Below are positions 34,160-42,924 of a stretch of DNA of 55,227 nucleotides, piece after piece. Position numbers and translations under genes: made by a program. The notes under the pieces were generated by a model. That model did no database searches. It worked only from the letters and a program-made list of their open reading frames with translations, and was not told the origin of the DNA. Position 1 is the stretch's first letter, and every line of letters starts with the position of its first letter. The stretch lies in NCBI GenBank assembly GCA_017617335.1, contig JAFZWK010000030.1, positions 1 to 55,227 of the forward strand. The letters are read 5' to 3'. The stretch comes from Bacteroidaceae bacterium. GTDB taxonomy: Bacteria; Bacteroidota; Bacteroidia; Bacteroidales; Bacteroidaceae.

Positions 34160-35844
34160 AAAAAAAGAATCTAATCTTTTACTTTGCCATATTCACATCC
34201 CTATCCATTAATGCTGGGAGTAATCCCAAGTGGATGAAGAAAGCACGTCAGGCTCAAGTATCCGTGATAACCTACGATGATAAAGGAGACATGCATGAGA
34301 GCCAAGGTGTCTTTGTGGATGATAAGGGAAGTGTAATTACTGAATTCGACGTCATGAAAGGTGCTACCAAAGCCACCATCGTAGACTTTGCCGGCAAAGA
34401 ACACGAAGTGACTTCCATCTGCGGTGCAAACAGTATGTATAACATGGTGAAGCTACAGTTGCAATTGGAGCCAAAAGAGAAAATAGTCTTTCTGGAACAA
34501 GCCAGTACGGAAGCACAAGAAAACGAGATTGTATACATTCTACCCAATGTACGGGCTGACAAATCCGTCCCAGCCAGTATGGATACCATAAAGCAAAACA
34601 ACAAGTTCAAAGAACAGTATAACTACTACACCCTCTCTCACCTAGCAAATGAGAGACAATCCTACAGTCCAGTGCTTAACGAAAAAGGTCTGCTGCTCGG
34701 CCTTGTGCAACAACCTGCCACAGATGGGAAGAACTCATTTGTCATTGACAGCCACTTCGGATCTGATATGAGAATTACTGCTATCGACGCAGGAAACACT
34801 GACTTGAAAGCTATCAACATAAATAAGGATCTACCTCAAAAGGAAGAAGATGCATCCAGTTTCATCTTTCTGACAGGAACCCAGGACACAGCCGCCTATC
34901 TGGGTTATGTTGATAAATTCATAAAGCAGTTTCCGCAATCAGCTCAAGGCTATATGATGAAGGCTGAGATGTTGGTGGATAAAGGTGATTATGAGACTGC
35001 CGAGAAGACATACAACGATGCATTGGCACAAGATAGCGTCAAGAAGGACGAAATCCATTTTTCTTGGTCTAAGAAAATCTATAATCTCAATCTTACTCCT
35101 TCTTATCAGACATACAATGATTGGAACTTGGAGAAGGCACTTAGTGAGGCTGAATCTGCCTATAGCGTGAATCCACTCCCTCTCTATCAGAATCAGCAAG
35201 GCAGTTGCCTTTACGCATTGAAACGTTATGGCGAAGCTTACGAAAAATACTATGCTGTGACTAAAACTAACCTTCGCAGTCCTGAACTGTTTATTTATGC
35301 AGCTCAATGTAAACAGATGGCCCAAGCTCCCATTGAAGAGGTTTTGGCTTTACAGGACAGTGCCGTAAACTGTTTCACAAAGCCTTATCCTCAATCGGCT
35401 GCCAACATCTTGCTAATCAGGGGAACCACTCTGGGACAAGCCGGAAAATACCGTGAAGCTGTGGCAGACTACAATGAATACGAACATTTGATGGGAGCTC
35501 AACTCACATCTAATTTCTATTACGAGCGCGAGCAAATGGAAATAAAGTGCCGTATGTATCCCGCTGCCCTCAACGACATTGAACGAGCCATCAGGCTCTC
35601 GCCCAACGAACCTGTACTATATGCCGAACTGGCAGCACTCAATTATCGAGTCAATCAGATAGACGACGCTATAGCTGCCGCCCAACAAGCCATCAGACTT
35701 GATGAAAAATTCCCAGATGCTTACCGCATCATCGGTGTATGCCTCAACCAACAAGGCAAAACAGCCGAAGCGAAGAAACATTTGCAGAAAGCAGTGGAAT
35801 TGGGCGACACCATCGCACAAGGAATTCTAGATAAAATCAAGTGA
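34156..35844 (+). CDS. TPR protein with degenerate trypsin-like domain
   Basis: 562 residues with signal peptide (ending INAGS). Residues about 30-215 resemble an HtrA-type trypsin fold (SQGVFVDDKGSVITEFDVMKGATKA and a later SPVLNEKGLLLGLV). The usual catalytic His position reads FDV and the usual Asp region reads MYNMVKLQL, so it looks like an inactive protease. Residues about 260-560 are tetratricopeptide repeats, the clearest at EPVLYAELAALNYRVNQIDD and FPDAYRIIGVCLNQQGKTAEA. It is likely a periplasmic scaffold. It overlaps recN (4 bp) and tilS (4 bp). Confidence 0.8.
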   Translation: MKKKNLIFYFAIFTSLSINAGSNPKWMKKARQAQVSVITYDDKGDMHESQGVFVDDKGSVITEFDVMKGATKATIVDFAGKEHEVTSICGANSMYNMVKLQLQLEPKEKIVFLEQASTEAQENEIVYILPNVRADKSVPASMDTIKQNNKFKEQYNYYTLSHLANERQSYSPVLNEKGLLLGLVQQPATDGKNSFVIDSHFGSDMRITAIDAGNTDLKAININKDLPQKEEDASSFIFLTGTQDTAAYLGYVDKFIKQFPQSAQGYMMKAEMLVDKGDYETAEKTYNDALAQDSVKKDEIHFSWSKKIYNLNLTPSYQTYNDWNLEKALSEAESAYSVNPLPLYQNQQGSCLYALKRYGEAYEKYYAVTKTNLRSPELFIYAAQCKQMAQAPIEEVLALQDSAVNCFTKPYPQSAANILLIRGTTLGQAGKYREAVADYNEYEHLMGAQLTSNFYYEREQMEIKCRMYPAALNDIERAIRLSPNEPVLYAELAALNYRVNQIDDAIAAAQQAIRLDEKFPDAYRIIGVCLNQQGKTAEAKKHLQKAVELGDTIAQGILDKIK

Positions 35845-37091
35845 AACATCGAGTAAAGCAATATATAGAGAAGCATCACCTACTCTCCTCTGGCGACATC
35901 GTTCTGGTAGGAGTCAGCGGAGGTGCAGACTCTGTTGCGCTATTGCACATTTTGCTCGATCTGGGATACAAGATTGAAGCTCTGCACTGTAACTTTCAGC
36001 TCAGAGGCGAAGAATCTGACAGGGACGAGGCATTTGTTGATACACTCTGTCAGAATCTTAACATTCCTATCTTTATCAAGCACTTTTCCACCGCAGAATA
36101 TGCTTCAGAGCATCGAATCAGCATCGAGATGGCTGCCAGAGACTTGCGATATGAATGGTTCCGAGAGATGAAAACTCTTTTAGGTGCTCAATGTATTGCC
36201 GTAGCACATCATAAGGATGATCAAGCAGAAACATTGATGCTCAATCTCGTTCGAGGTACAGGAATGCGAGGACTTGCTGGCATGTACCCCAAGAATGGGG
36301 ATATCATACGTCCTTTTCTCTGTCTCAACAAGCGAGAAATACTCAACTATCTGAAAGAAATAGGACAAGAATATACCACCGACAGCACCAATCTGGAAAG
36401 AGAAACCCTACGGAATGTGATTCGCTTAGACATCATGCCTCGACTGGAGCAACTTAATCCTCAAGCCATAGAGAATCTGGCCAACACAGCAAGAATCATG
36501 CAGGAATCATGGCCTTATTATCAGGAAAGTATAGAGACACACATGCAACAGATGGGAATTACTCCTAACAAGGGAGCATTAGCAAGCTTCACCCCCACGC
36601 TTCTCCACGAATGGCTATACGGAAAGGGATTCTCTGCCACTCAGGAAAAGGAAATCCTCAGTGTAGCTTCTGACGGAACTGGAAAAAGATGGGAATCCAT
36701 GAATTATCAGCTATTGCTGGACCGAGGATATCTGTTGTTGGAGGAAAGAGGGGAGAACGAATCATCAACTGAATTGATAACAGAATATGTTGACAGCATG
36801 ACCGACCAAGGATCAGATGTGGCATATCTGGATGCAGAGAAGATTCTTATGCCTCTTACAATGCGCAAGACGCAAAAGGGTGACCGATTTGTTCCCTTTG
36901 GGATGACAGGATTCAAATTGGTGAGTGATTTCCTTACCGACCTGAAATGCAGTCTCTTCGAAAAACAGCGTCAACAAGTAGTGTGTTCTGGCGAAGATAT
37001 TGTATGGGTGGTAGGACGTCGGTCTGACAATCGTTACCGCATTACTCCCAGCACGAAAAAGATACTTAAACTTAGAATTAATATAAACTGA
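35841..37091 (+). CDS. tilS: tRNA(Ile)-lysidine synthetase
   Basis: 416 residues starting at GTG 35841, whose bases overlap the preceding stop. TilS adds lysine to C34 of tRNA-Ile(CAU), letting it read AUA. The PP-loop ATP site is SGGADS (26-31), followed by HCNFQLRGEESDRDE and HHKDDQAETLMLNLVRGTG. The C-terminal substrate-binding domain has KGDRFVPFGMTGFKLVSDFL. Complete and of typical Bacteroidetes length. Confidence 0.96.
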   Translation: MKHRVKQYIEKHHLLSSGDIVLVGVSGGADSVALLHILLDLGYKIEALHCNFQLRGEESDRDEAFVDTLCQNLNIPIFIKHFSTAEYASEHRISIEMAARDLRYEWFREMKTLLGAQCIAVAHHKDDQAETLMLNLVRGTGMRGLAGMYPKNGDIIRPFLCLNKREILNYLKEIGQEYTTDSTNLERETLRNVIRLDIMPRLEQLNPQAIENLANTARIMQESWPYYQESIETHMQQMGITPNKGALASFTPTLLHEWLYGKGFSATQEKEILSVASDGTGKRWESMNYQLLLDRGYLLLEERGENESSTELITEYVDSMTDQGSDVAYLDAEKILMPLTMRKTQKGDRFVPFGMTGFKLVSDFLTDLKCSLFEKQRQQVVCSGEDIVWVVGRRSDNRYRITPSTKKILKLRININ

Positions 37092-37106
37092 TTATTTGAT
37101 TTCATT

Positions 37107-38219
37107 ATGAGTATGATAAAATGTCCTGAATGTGGACAACCCGTTTCTACGAATGCAGGCACCTGCCCCCACTGCGGTATAGCCATTGCTGGTCATATTC
37201 ATCAGTGCCCTGAATGTGGTGCATTCAACACAGAGAACAAACTGACGTGTGTAGTATGTGGCAAGGAGTTGGAGAATCCTCAATCTCATGCCCAAGACCA
37301 GAATCCTCAGATGTCGTCTTTATCTTCCGTTCCAGATCCCAAACCTAAAAAGAAAGGCAGTAGTGCCATTTCTTGCTTTATCGTTCTCGCTATTCTACTG
37401 GGTCTCATCACAGGAGGATACTTTTGGTTCTCACACAACCAGAAACTGCAAAAAGAGGAACGTGAATTTTCTCTCTTGCAGAAGACAACCAAGCCAGAAT
37501 ATTTCCAGCAATTCCTGACAACTTATCCCAATAGCAAGCACTATGCTGAAGTGCAGGAGCGCATGCGTCAACTGGAAGCTGAAGAAGGAGAATGGAAACA
37601 GGCTCAGCAAGCCAACAACAAAAGCAAGTATGAGGAATTCCTGCACGCCCACCCTACCTCATACCATGCGAGAGAATGTGAGCAGAAACTGGATTCTCTG
37701 GATTGGATAATTGCCAAGAAAGAAAACACCGAAGAGGCTGTAAAGAAATACATATATGATCACCCCGCTGGACGCTACATTGACCAAGCGACAGACCTAC
37801 AGGCCGAACTGGCCAAGATGATGGTATCTCAGGAAGAAAGGCCTCTCGTCATTGCTGTATTTGACTCTTTCTGCAATGCCTTGAGTCATCGCGACTCTGC
37901 TCTTCTCTCAGGAATTATGCTCGAAACCATGAGCAACTTCAATGGAAAGGAAAATGCCAAGCCAGCCGACATCATTGCCTTCGCTGAATCCAAGATGGCT
38001 CCTGATGTTATCGGACTCCATTACTTGGTGGGCACTCCTATCGACCTGCAGAAAGAAATCCAAGAGGATGGGACAATGAACTATGTGGCGACATTCAACC
38101 TGGAGGAAACAATCAACCGTTCCGATGCTGGACAACAGCAGACCAATAACACTTATCAGGTAGTATCCAAGCTGAATGCTGACAAGAAAATCATCAGCAT
38201 GACCTTCAAGCAAAACTGA
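37107..38219 (+). CDS. Double zinc-ribbon membrane protein of unknown function
   Basis: 370 residues. Two zinc ribbons are at the N-terminus: CPECGQ with CPHCGI, and CPECGA with CVVCGK (about 6-52). A polar linker, a basic KKKG stretch and one transmembrane helix follow (about 88-107), then a helical region with repeats of the type YFQQFLTTYPNSKHYAEV and YEEFLHAHPTSYHARE (TPR-like). The end is a domain with an NTF2-like or lipocalin-like beta pattern (about 255-370). The orientation would put the ribbons in the cytosol and the rest outside. No function is known to me. Confidence 0.75.
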   Translation: MSMIKCPECGQPVSTNAGTCPHCGIAIAGHIHQCPECGAFNTENKLTCVVCGKELENPQSHAQDQNPQMSSLSSVPDPKPKKKGSSAISCFIVLAILLGLITGGYFWFSHNQKLQKEEREFSLLQKTTKPEYFQQFLTTYPNSKHYAEVQERMRQLEAEEGEWKQAQQANNKSKYEEFLHAHPTSYHARECEQKLDSLDWIIAKKENTEEAVKKYIYDHPAGRYIDQATDLQAELAKMMVSQEERPLVIAVFDSFCNALSHRDSALLSGIMLETMSNFNGKENAKPADIIAFAESKMAPDVIGLHYLVGTPIDLQKEIQEDGTMNYVATFNLEETINRSDAGQQQTNNTYQVVSKLNADKKIISMTFKQN

Positions 38220-38233
38220 TCAGAGGCATCATA

Positions 38234-39532
38234 TTGAAAAATCCGTTGCACAGAGAAATCTTCCGACTGACCTTTCCATCCATAGTCAGCAATATCACTG
38301 TGCCATTACTCTCCATGGTTGACACCACCATCGTTGGGCACATGGGATCTCCGTCCTACATAGGAGCCATCGCCATAGGGAGTACAATCTTCAATATGAT
38401 CTATTGGATCTTTGGCTTTCTCAGAATGGGAACCACGGGGATGGTGTCTCAAGCTCACGGAGCAGAAAATCTTCATCTAAAGTATCTCATCTTAAGGAAA
38501 TCCCTTTTGATGGGACTATCCATCAGCGCAGCCATCCTCTTGTTGCAAATACCTTTCCAGCGTTTGGCATTTCTGCTGATGAAGCCAGAAAGTGTGATTG
38601 TTCCACATGCTATCCGATATTTTTATATTTGTATCTGGGGAGCCCCAGCCATGTTAGCCCAGTACAGCCTTACTGGCTGGTTCATCGGCGTTCAAGATAC
38701 ACGAAGTCCCATGTGGATTGCCATTTTGCAGAACCTTATTAACATTGCGGCCAGCACGTTCCTTGTCTTTTTCTGCGACCTGCATATCGAGGGAGTTGCA
38801 CTGGGTACGGTCATCGCACAATGGAGCGGATGCCTGATGGCTATCCTCATTCTACTGAAGAAATATGGTATCAGTGCAAGGGATATAATGATTAGCCCTG
38901 CAAACGTCACTATGCCAAGTCGTCAATTCTTTAGCGTAAACGGAAATCTCTTCCTGCGTACTCTCTGCATGATTGCTGTGATGGTATATTTTACAAGCGC
39001 AGGCAGCCGGATGGGCAATACGATTCTTTCTGCCAACAGCCTGCTCATGCAATTCTTTATCCTGTACAGCTATTTCATGGATGGCTTAGCCAATGCAGCC
39101 GAAGCACTCAGTGGTCGGTATGCAGGTGCTGGAGATAAGGAAATGCTTCGTCGCACCGTCTCTACCCTTTTCGCATGGGGATTGATCATCTCTGTGGCCT
39201 TTTCTTTCCTCTATATTGTCTTAGGCGACACCCTTCTCCATCTCTTTACCAACCAAGCGTATATCATTTTGGTTGCTCGTAGTTATTTGCCTTGGGTCTA
39301 TGCAATTCCCATTATCGCCCTGATGGCTATCGTGTGGGACGGGATTTTCATTGGCACGACCCAAACCCGAGGTATGCTTTTCTGTACAGCCATCGCCATG
39401 ATTGTTTTCTTCTCTCTATGGTTCCTCTACAGAAACAGTCTTCAAAATCATGCACTATGGTTGGCATTCATCAGTTATCTATTCACACGAGGATTCATAC
39501 AAACGGTTATATTTAAGCACTATAAGCAATGA
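38234..39532 (+). CDS. MATE family efflux transporter
   Basis: 432 residues starting with TTG at 38234. The first ATG is 28 codons later, inside the conserved first helix, and the family start (REIFRLTFPSIVSNITVPLLSMVDTTIVGH) requires the TTG. Twelve membrane segments of the MATE (DinF-like) type export drugs or metabolites in exchange for Na+ or H+. Substrate unknown. It overlaps the DUF4491 start by 4 bp. Confidence 0.92.
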   Translation: MKNPLHREIFRLTFPSIVSNITVPLLSMVDTTIVGHMGSPSYIGAIAIGSTIFNMIYWIFGFLRMGTTGMVSQAHGAENLHLKYLILRKSLLMGLSISAAILLLQIPFQRLAFLLMKPESVIVPHAIRYFYICIWGAPAMLAQYSLTGWFIGVQDTRSPMWIAILQNLINIAASTFLVFFCDLHIEGVALGTVIAQWSGCLMAILILLKKYGISARDIMISPANVTMPSRQFFSVNGNLFLRTLCMIAVMVYFTSAGSRMGNTILSANSLLMQFFILYSYFMDGLANAAEALSGRYAGAGDKEMLRRTVSTLFAWGLIISVAFSFLYIVLGDTLLHLFTNQAYIILVARSYLPWVYAIPIIALMAIVWDGIFIGTTQTRGMLFCTAIAMIVFFSLWFLYRNSLQNHALWLAFISYLFTRGFIQTVIFKHYKQ

Positions 39533-39831
39533 ATTACATAGGATTACTCATAGGTGCAGCCACTTTTCTCTGCATAGGAATCTTCCATCCCATCGTCATC
39601 AAGGCAGAATACCATTTCGGGCGACGATGCTGGTGGATTTTCCTTCTTCTGGGCATTGCGGCACTCATCGCCAGTTTGATAATTGACAACGTATATGTCA
39701 GCATCATACTGGGCGTAATTGCTTTCTCCAGTTTTTGGGGTATCGGTGAAGTGTTCCAACAGCACAAGCGAGTACAACGTGGATGGTTCCCCATGAACCC
39801 CAAAAGAAAAGATGATTATAAAAATAATTGA
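39529..39831 (+). CDS. DUF4491 family small membrane protein
   Basis: 100 residues with three predicted membrane helices: 1-25, GRRCWWIFLLLGIAALIASLI, and VSIILGVIAFSSFWGIGEVF. The end QHKRVQRGWFPMNPKRK is basic and cytosolic. It matches the DUF4491 pattern known only from Bacteroidetes and relatives. Coupling to the MATE gene may mean shared expression only. Confidence 0.85.
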   Translation: MNYIGLLIGAATFLCIGIFHPIVIKAEYHFGRRCWWIFLLLGIAALIASLIIDNVYVSIILGVIAFSSFWGIGEVFQQHKRVQRGWFPMNPKRKDDYKNN

Positions 39832-39852
39832 CAAACTTTACTAAAAAAACTC

Positions 39853-40977
39853 ATGAAACGTTCCAATTTATCTAACCTGCTGGCATTTTTTGCCGCATTT
39901 CTGCTCTGCTCTTGTGGTGGAGACGATATGGAAGACCCGAATCCCTCCAAGGATTCATTAACCCCACTTTCGGTTAGCCAGAAATTCCTGACCGAGGGGA
40001 TGACTTTTGATTCGGCCGAAGATGCCAAGACATTCCATTTCAAGAGCGGAACTGCATGGACTGCCCTATTGGATGTCTCTGAAAATGAAGGGAATTCCGA
40101 CCCATGGTGTACTATCGACAAGACGGAAGGTGAAGCCGGAAACTCTGCCATCACAGTTTATTGCATGGTCAACAAAAGCGATCAGGACCGTACAGCCACT
40201 CTTACCATCAGTAATCAGAGTACTTCCATCTGCATCCATATCACCCAAGCCTATGAGACTTTCCTGCAACTCTCGGATTATGATATAGTTCTTTCCGACA
40301 GTAGTCATCTCGTCTCCATAGGCGTAACATATAATGTGGACCATTATACGCTCGAGATTCCCTCGGAAGCTTCTTGGATACATTCTGTTCATACCCGTGC
40401 TAAGAAAGAGAACATCGAGGATTTCCAGATTGATCCCAATCCCCATCCTGCCCGCAATGCCTCCATTTCCTTCCACGCTTGCAACAGAGACGGCAACATC
40501 CTCTTTACTCAATACCTCTATATCTCCCAAATCTCCGCACCAAGTTATCTGATAGGACGCCAGGAAAGTTTTATCTATAGCGGTACAGGCACCTCCCAGC
40601 TCAAATGCTTCGAGAATAAAAACTATCAGATTAAAGGGGAAGAAGACATTCATGCGGATTTCACCATCAGCGTGACCGATTCTCTTGCCACGATCGAGAT
40701 TCCATCCTTGTCGATGAATGGAGGAACTCTCAACAAAACCCAGATGAGCCAACTTCTCCTTTCTGAGAACGAGGAAAAGATGACCATGTTTACGGAAGGA
40801 ACCCAAACCGCCCTTTCTGGATCTTTCACCATCGACGGCAAGACCTATCCCGTCTCCAACGTCTATATGGAAATCACCGCTAATGCGTGGGAGATGAACA
40901 TCGCCCTGCTTGAAATCTTCTTTGGCGAGAACGAAGAATACGTCCTTAGTATCAAATATATTGGAAAACGAGAGTGA
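39853..40977 (+). CDS. BACON-domain lipoprotein
   Basis: 374 residues. The lipobox LLCSC, giving a lipidated Cys at residue 21 (or 19), is followed by GGDDMEDP, an acidic stretch like the Bacteroidetes surface-export signal. The next part (about 35-130) has the BACON pattern, with the aromatic and PWCTIDKTEGEAGNSAITVYCMVN and ATLTISNQSTSICIHITQ strands. A second, less clear BACON-like repeat follows (about 140-230). BACON domains occur in surface glycan-binding proteins. It is last in the long dnaN cluster, and there is no enzyme domain. Confidence 0.8.
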   Translation: MKRSNLSNLLAFFAAFLLCSCGGDDMEDPNPSKDSLTPLSVSQKFLTEGMTFDSAEDAKTFHFKSGTAWTALLDVSENEGNSDPWCTIDKTEGEAGNSAITVYCMVNKSDQDRTATLTISNQSTSICIHITQAYETFLQLSDYDIVLSDSSHLVSIGVTYNVDHYTLEIPSEASWIHSVHTRAKKENIEDFQIDPNPHPARNASISFHACNRDGNILFTQYLYISQISAPSYLIGRQESFIYSGTGTSQLKCFENKNYQIKGEEDIHADFTISVTDSLATIEIPSLSMNGGTLNKTQMSQLLLSENEEKMTMFTEGTQTALSGSFTIDGKTYPVSNVYMEITANAWEMNIALLEIFFGENEEYVLSIKYIGKRE

Positions 40978-40981
40978 TTTC

Positions 40982-41002
40982 TAAGAATTATTCTTACCTT
41001 TG
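40982..41002 (+). promoter_or_regulatory. Promoter box overlapped by a palindrome, upstream of the Gfo/Idh gene
   Basis: TACCTTTG (40995-41002) is a good -7 box. The palindrome TAAGAAT-T-ATTCTTA (40982-40996) runs into its first two bases, as an operator would. It lies between the BACON stop and the oxidoreductase start at 41040, where it might also be a poor terminator. Confidence 0.45.
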
Positions 41003-41039
41003 TGGGCAGAATATCTGAATTCTAAAACTGAATACACAA

Positions 41040-42455
41040 ATGAAAGCAAAGAAAAACACTAAGAAAGTGCTGAAACTCCTCGGAGTGGGAATCGGCGGTC
41101 GTGGCCATGCAGACATCAATGGCGTATGTAAAGATGGCGACAAACTCTATGACGACGTGGAATTCATCGGTTTGGCAGATACCGATTGGAAATATGCCAA
41201 GCCCGTGCTAGACGAGTACCAGAAGTACTATCCCAAATGCAAGATGTACAATGACTACAAGAAGATGTACGCTGAGTTGCTGGATCAAGCCGATGCTGTC
41301 GTATGCGGTACAGCCGACCACACCCATGCCATCATCTGCGCTGAGGCTCTCGTAGCAGGCAAACACGTTTATTGCGAGAAACCTCTCACCCGCACCGTTT
41401 ACGAGTCACGTCTGCTCACCAAATTGGCAGAAAAGGCTGGTGTAGCTACCCAGATGGGTAATCAAGGAGCCAGCGGCGAGGGAGTCAATCTGGTATGCGA
41501 ATGGATATGGAACGGAGAGATAGGCGAGGTGACCCATGTGGATGCCTTCACGGATCGTCCCATCTGGCCCCAAGGGCTGGAGCATCCTGAGAAAGTGGAG
41601 CCCATCCCTGACACGCTCAACTGGGATGCCTGGATAGGCCCTGCTCCCATGCGAGACTACAACAGCGTCTATCACCCCTGGAACTTCCGAGGATGGTGGG
41701 ATTTCGGAACAGGCGCCCTTGGAGATATGGCTTGTCACGTCCTGCATCCCGCTTTCAAGGCACTCGATCTGCGCTATCCCATCAAGATCCAAGGAACCTC
41801 CACTCCCCTGATGGAAGAATCCTGCCCCAGTGCCGAACTTATCAAGTACACCTTTCCCGCTCGCGACAACCGTCCCAAGGTGGCTATGCCCGAAGTGGAA
41901 CTTACCTGGTGCGATGGCGGACTCCATCCCTATCGCCCTGAGTTGGCAGAGATAGGAAAAGACCTCAACAATGGCGGTGGAGGTGTCATCTTCTACGGAA
42001 CGAAAGATACCCTCGTGTGTGGCAGTTATGGCAAAGATCCTTATCTGCTCAGTGGCCGTGTACCCAACGCCCCCAAAGTGTGCCGTCGAGTGACGACAAA
42101 CCACCAGCGAGACTGGGTTCGTGCTTGCATGGAATATCCTGAGAACCGCACGAAGACAGCTTCTGACTTCAGCGAAGCAGGACCTTTCAACGAGATGATA
42201 GCCATGGGTGTAGTTGCCATTCGTCTGCAAGGCCTCAATCAGGTCCTCGAGTGGGACGGAGAGAACATGAAGTTCACCAACATCCCAGAGAAAGCCACCG
42301 TCCGCGCGATGATCAAGGACGGTTTCTCCATCCACGACGGACACCCCACATTCGAGAAGAAATGGACAGAACCCATCAACGCTCGCGAGTTCGCAGCCGA
42401 GCTGATAAAGCCCAAGTACCGCGAAGGCTACGTCCTGCCTGACATGCCCGATTAA
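41040..42455 (+). CDS. Gfo/Idh/MocA family oxidoreductase
   Basis: 471 residues. The NAD(P)-binding Rossmann half has LLGVGIGGRGHADINGV and VVCGTADHTHAIICAEALVAGKHVYCEKPL, where EKP is the family's conserved catalytic/cofactor motif. The C-terminal half includes WDAWIGPAPMRDYNSVYHPWNFRGWWDFGTGALGDMACH, a signature of members acting on glycosides in Bacteroidetes and Planctomycetes. No signal peptide, so it is cytosolic. Substrate unknown. A DUF1080 gene, whose relatives hydrolyse 3-keto-glycosides, is at 53447-54448, and the two families often work together. Confidence 0.88.
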   Translation: MKAKKNTKKVLKLLGVGIGGRGHADINGVCKDGDKLYDDVEFIGLADTDWKYAKPVLDEYQKYYPKCKMYNDYKKMYAELLDQADAVVCGTADHTHAIICAEALVAGKHVYCEKPLTRTVYESRLLTKLAEKAGVATQMGNQGASGEGVNLVCEWIWNGEIGEVTHVDAFTDRPIWPQGLEHPEKVEPIPDTLNWDAWIGPAPMRDYNSVYHPWNFRGWWDFGTGALGDMACHVLHPAFKALDLRYPIKIQGTSTPLMEESCPSAELIKYTFPARDNRPKVAMPEVELTWCDGGLHPYRPELAEIGKDLNNGGGGVIFYGTKDTLVCGSYGKDPYLLSGRVPNAPKVCRRVTTNHQRDWVRACMEYPENRTKTASDFSEAGPFNEMIAMGVVAIRLQGLNQVLEWDGENMKFTNIPEKATVRAMIKDGFSIHDGHPTFEKKWTEPINAREFAAELIKPKYREGYVLPDMPD

Positions 42456-42471
42456 CCCTTTTCCTAGCCCT

Positions 42472-42495
42472 TCCCAGGCCAATATCGGCCTGGGA
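42472..42495 (+). terminator. GC-rich hairpin after the Gfo/Idh gene
   Basis: TCCCAGGCC pairs with GGCCTGGGA around a 6-base loop, 17 bp after the stop. There is no T run, so it is a hairpin of uncertain use rather than a standard intrinsic terminator. Confidence 0.4.
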
Positions 42496-42517
42496 GCCAA
42501 CTAATCCTGCTAGGTTT

Positions 42518-42561
42518 ACTAGTCATACTAGTTATACTAGTCCCTCCTAGGGGCTACTAGT
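42518..42561. repeat. ACTAGT palindrome cluster
   Basis: ACTAGT occurs at 42518, 42527 and 42536 (9-bp period) and again at 42556, with the related CCTAGG at 42546. These are short palindromes in even spacing inside a repeat-dense intergenic stretch. Confidence 0.65.
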
Positions 42562-42609
42562 CCCCATCCTCCTGTGCCTTTTGCTGTGTTTACATCCACC
42601 CCAAATAGT

Positions 42610-42654
42610 AAATGGTAGATGGTTAAATGGTAGATGGTTAAATGGTAGATGACT
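42610..42654. repeat. 15-bp tandem repeat
   Basis: The unit AAATGGTAGATGGTT is present twice (42610-42624, 42625-42639), with a third copy (42640-42654) that diverges at its end. It finishes exactly where phased array 3 begins. Confidence 0.85.
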
Positions 42655-42708
42655 CAACGTGTTGACTCCGGACTTTCAACGTGTTGTCTTCCCCTTCTTA
42701 ACACGATG
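42655..42708. repeat. Phased array 3: CAACGTGTTG dyads, 22-bp period
   Basis: CAACGTGTTG begins at 42655 and 42677, and a diverged copy TAACACGATG at 42699: exactly 22 bp apart. The last copy contains the ATG of the DUF4248-type gene (42706), so a protein bound there would meet the start of that gene. Same dyad and same phase as arrays 1 and 2. Confidence 0.8.
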
Positions 42709-42894
42709 AAAAGCTATTTCAAATACGAGTTGGCACGTGCTGCAGGAGTCAGCATGCGCACCTTCAGCCGCTGGCTGAGTCAGAACACCCTTCTCCTGGC
42801 AGAACTGGGAGTGATGCCCACCACGAAACTCATCCCTGCCAGAGCTGCCCATTGGATATGTGGGCAATACGGAATAGACGAGGGGGAGCTGTGA
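42706..42894 (+). CDS. DUF4248-like small protein
   Basis: 62 residues from ATG 42706. A longer frame from 42649 runs through the repeats and is rejected. The protein begins MKSYFKYELARAAGVSMRTF and continues with RWLSQN, then a basic and hydrophobic end, WICGQYGI. This is the pattern of the DUF4248 family of Bacteroidetes, which looks like a compact helix-turn-helix. Such genes often accompany DUF3987/VirE primase-like genes, HU-like genes and amidase genes; none of these is here. A phased array precedes it and a large inverted repeat follows. It may be the only gene of a small mobile or regulatory unit. Confidence 0.65.
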   Translation: MKSYFKYELARAAGVSMRTFSRWLSQNTLLLAELGVMPTTKLIPARAAHWICGQYGIDEGEL

Positions 42895-42924
42895 GAAGAT
42901 GCAGTGCGTTTTAAACGCATTAAA

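Noticed and set aside
41406-42500. Minus-strand open frame of 364 codons opposite the Gfo/Idh gene
   Set aside because: Same reason: shadow of a strongly conserved gene.
42649-42705. N-terminal extension of the DUF4248-type protein
   Set aside because: It would be translated from the tandem repeat and dyad array; the family begins close to MKSYFK.
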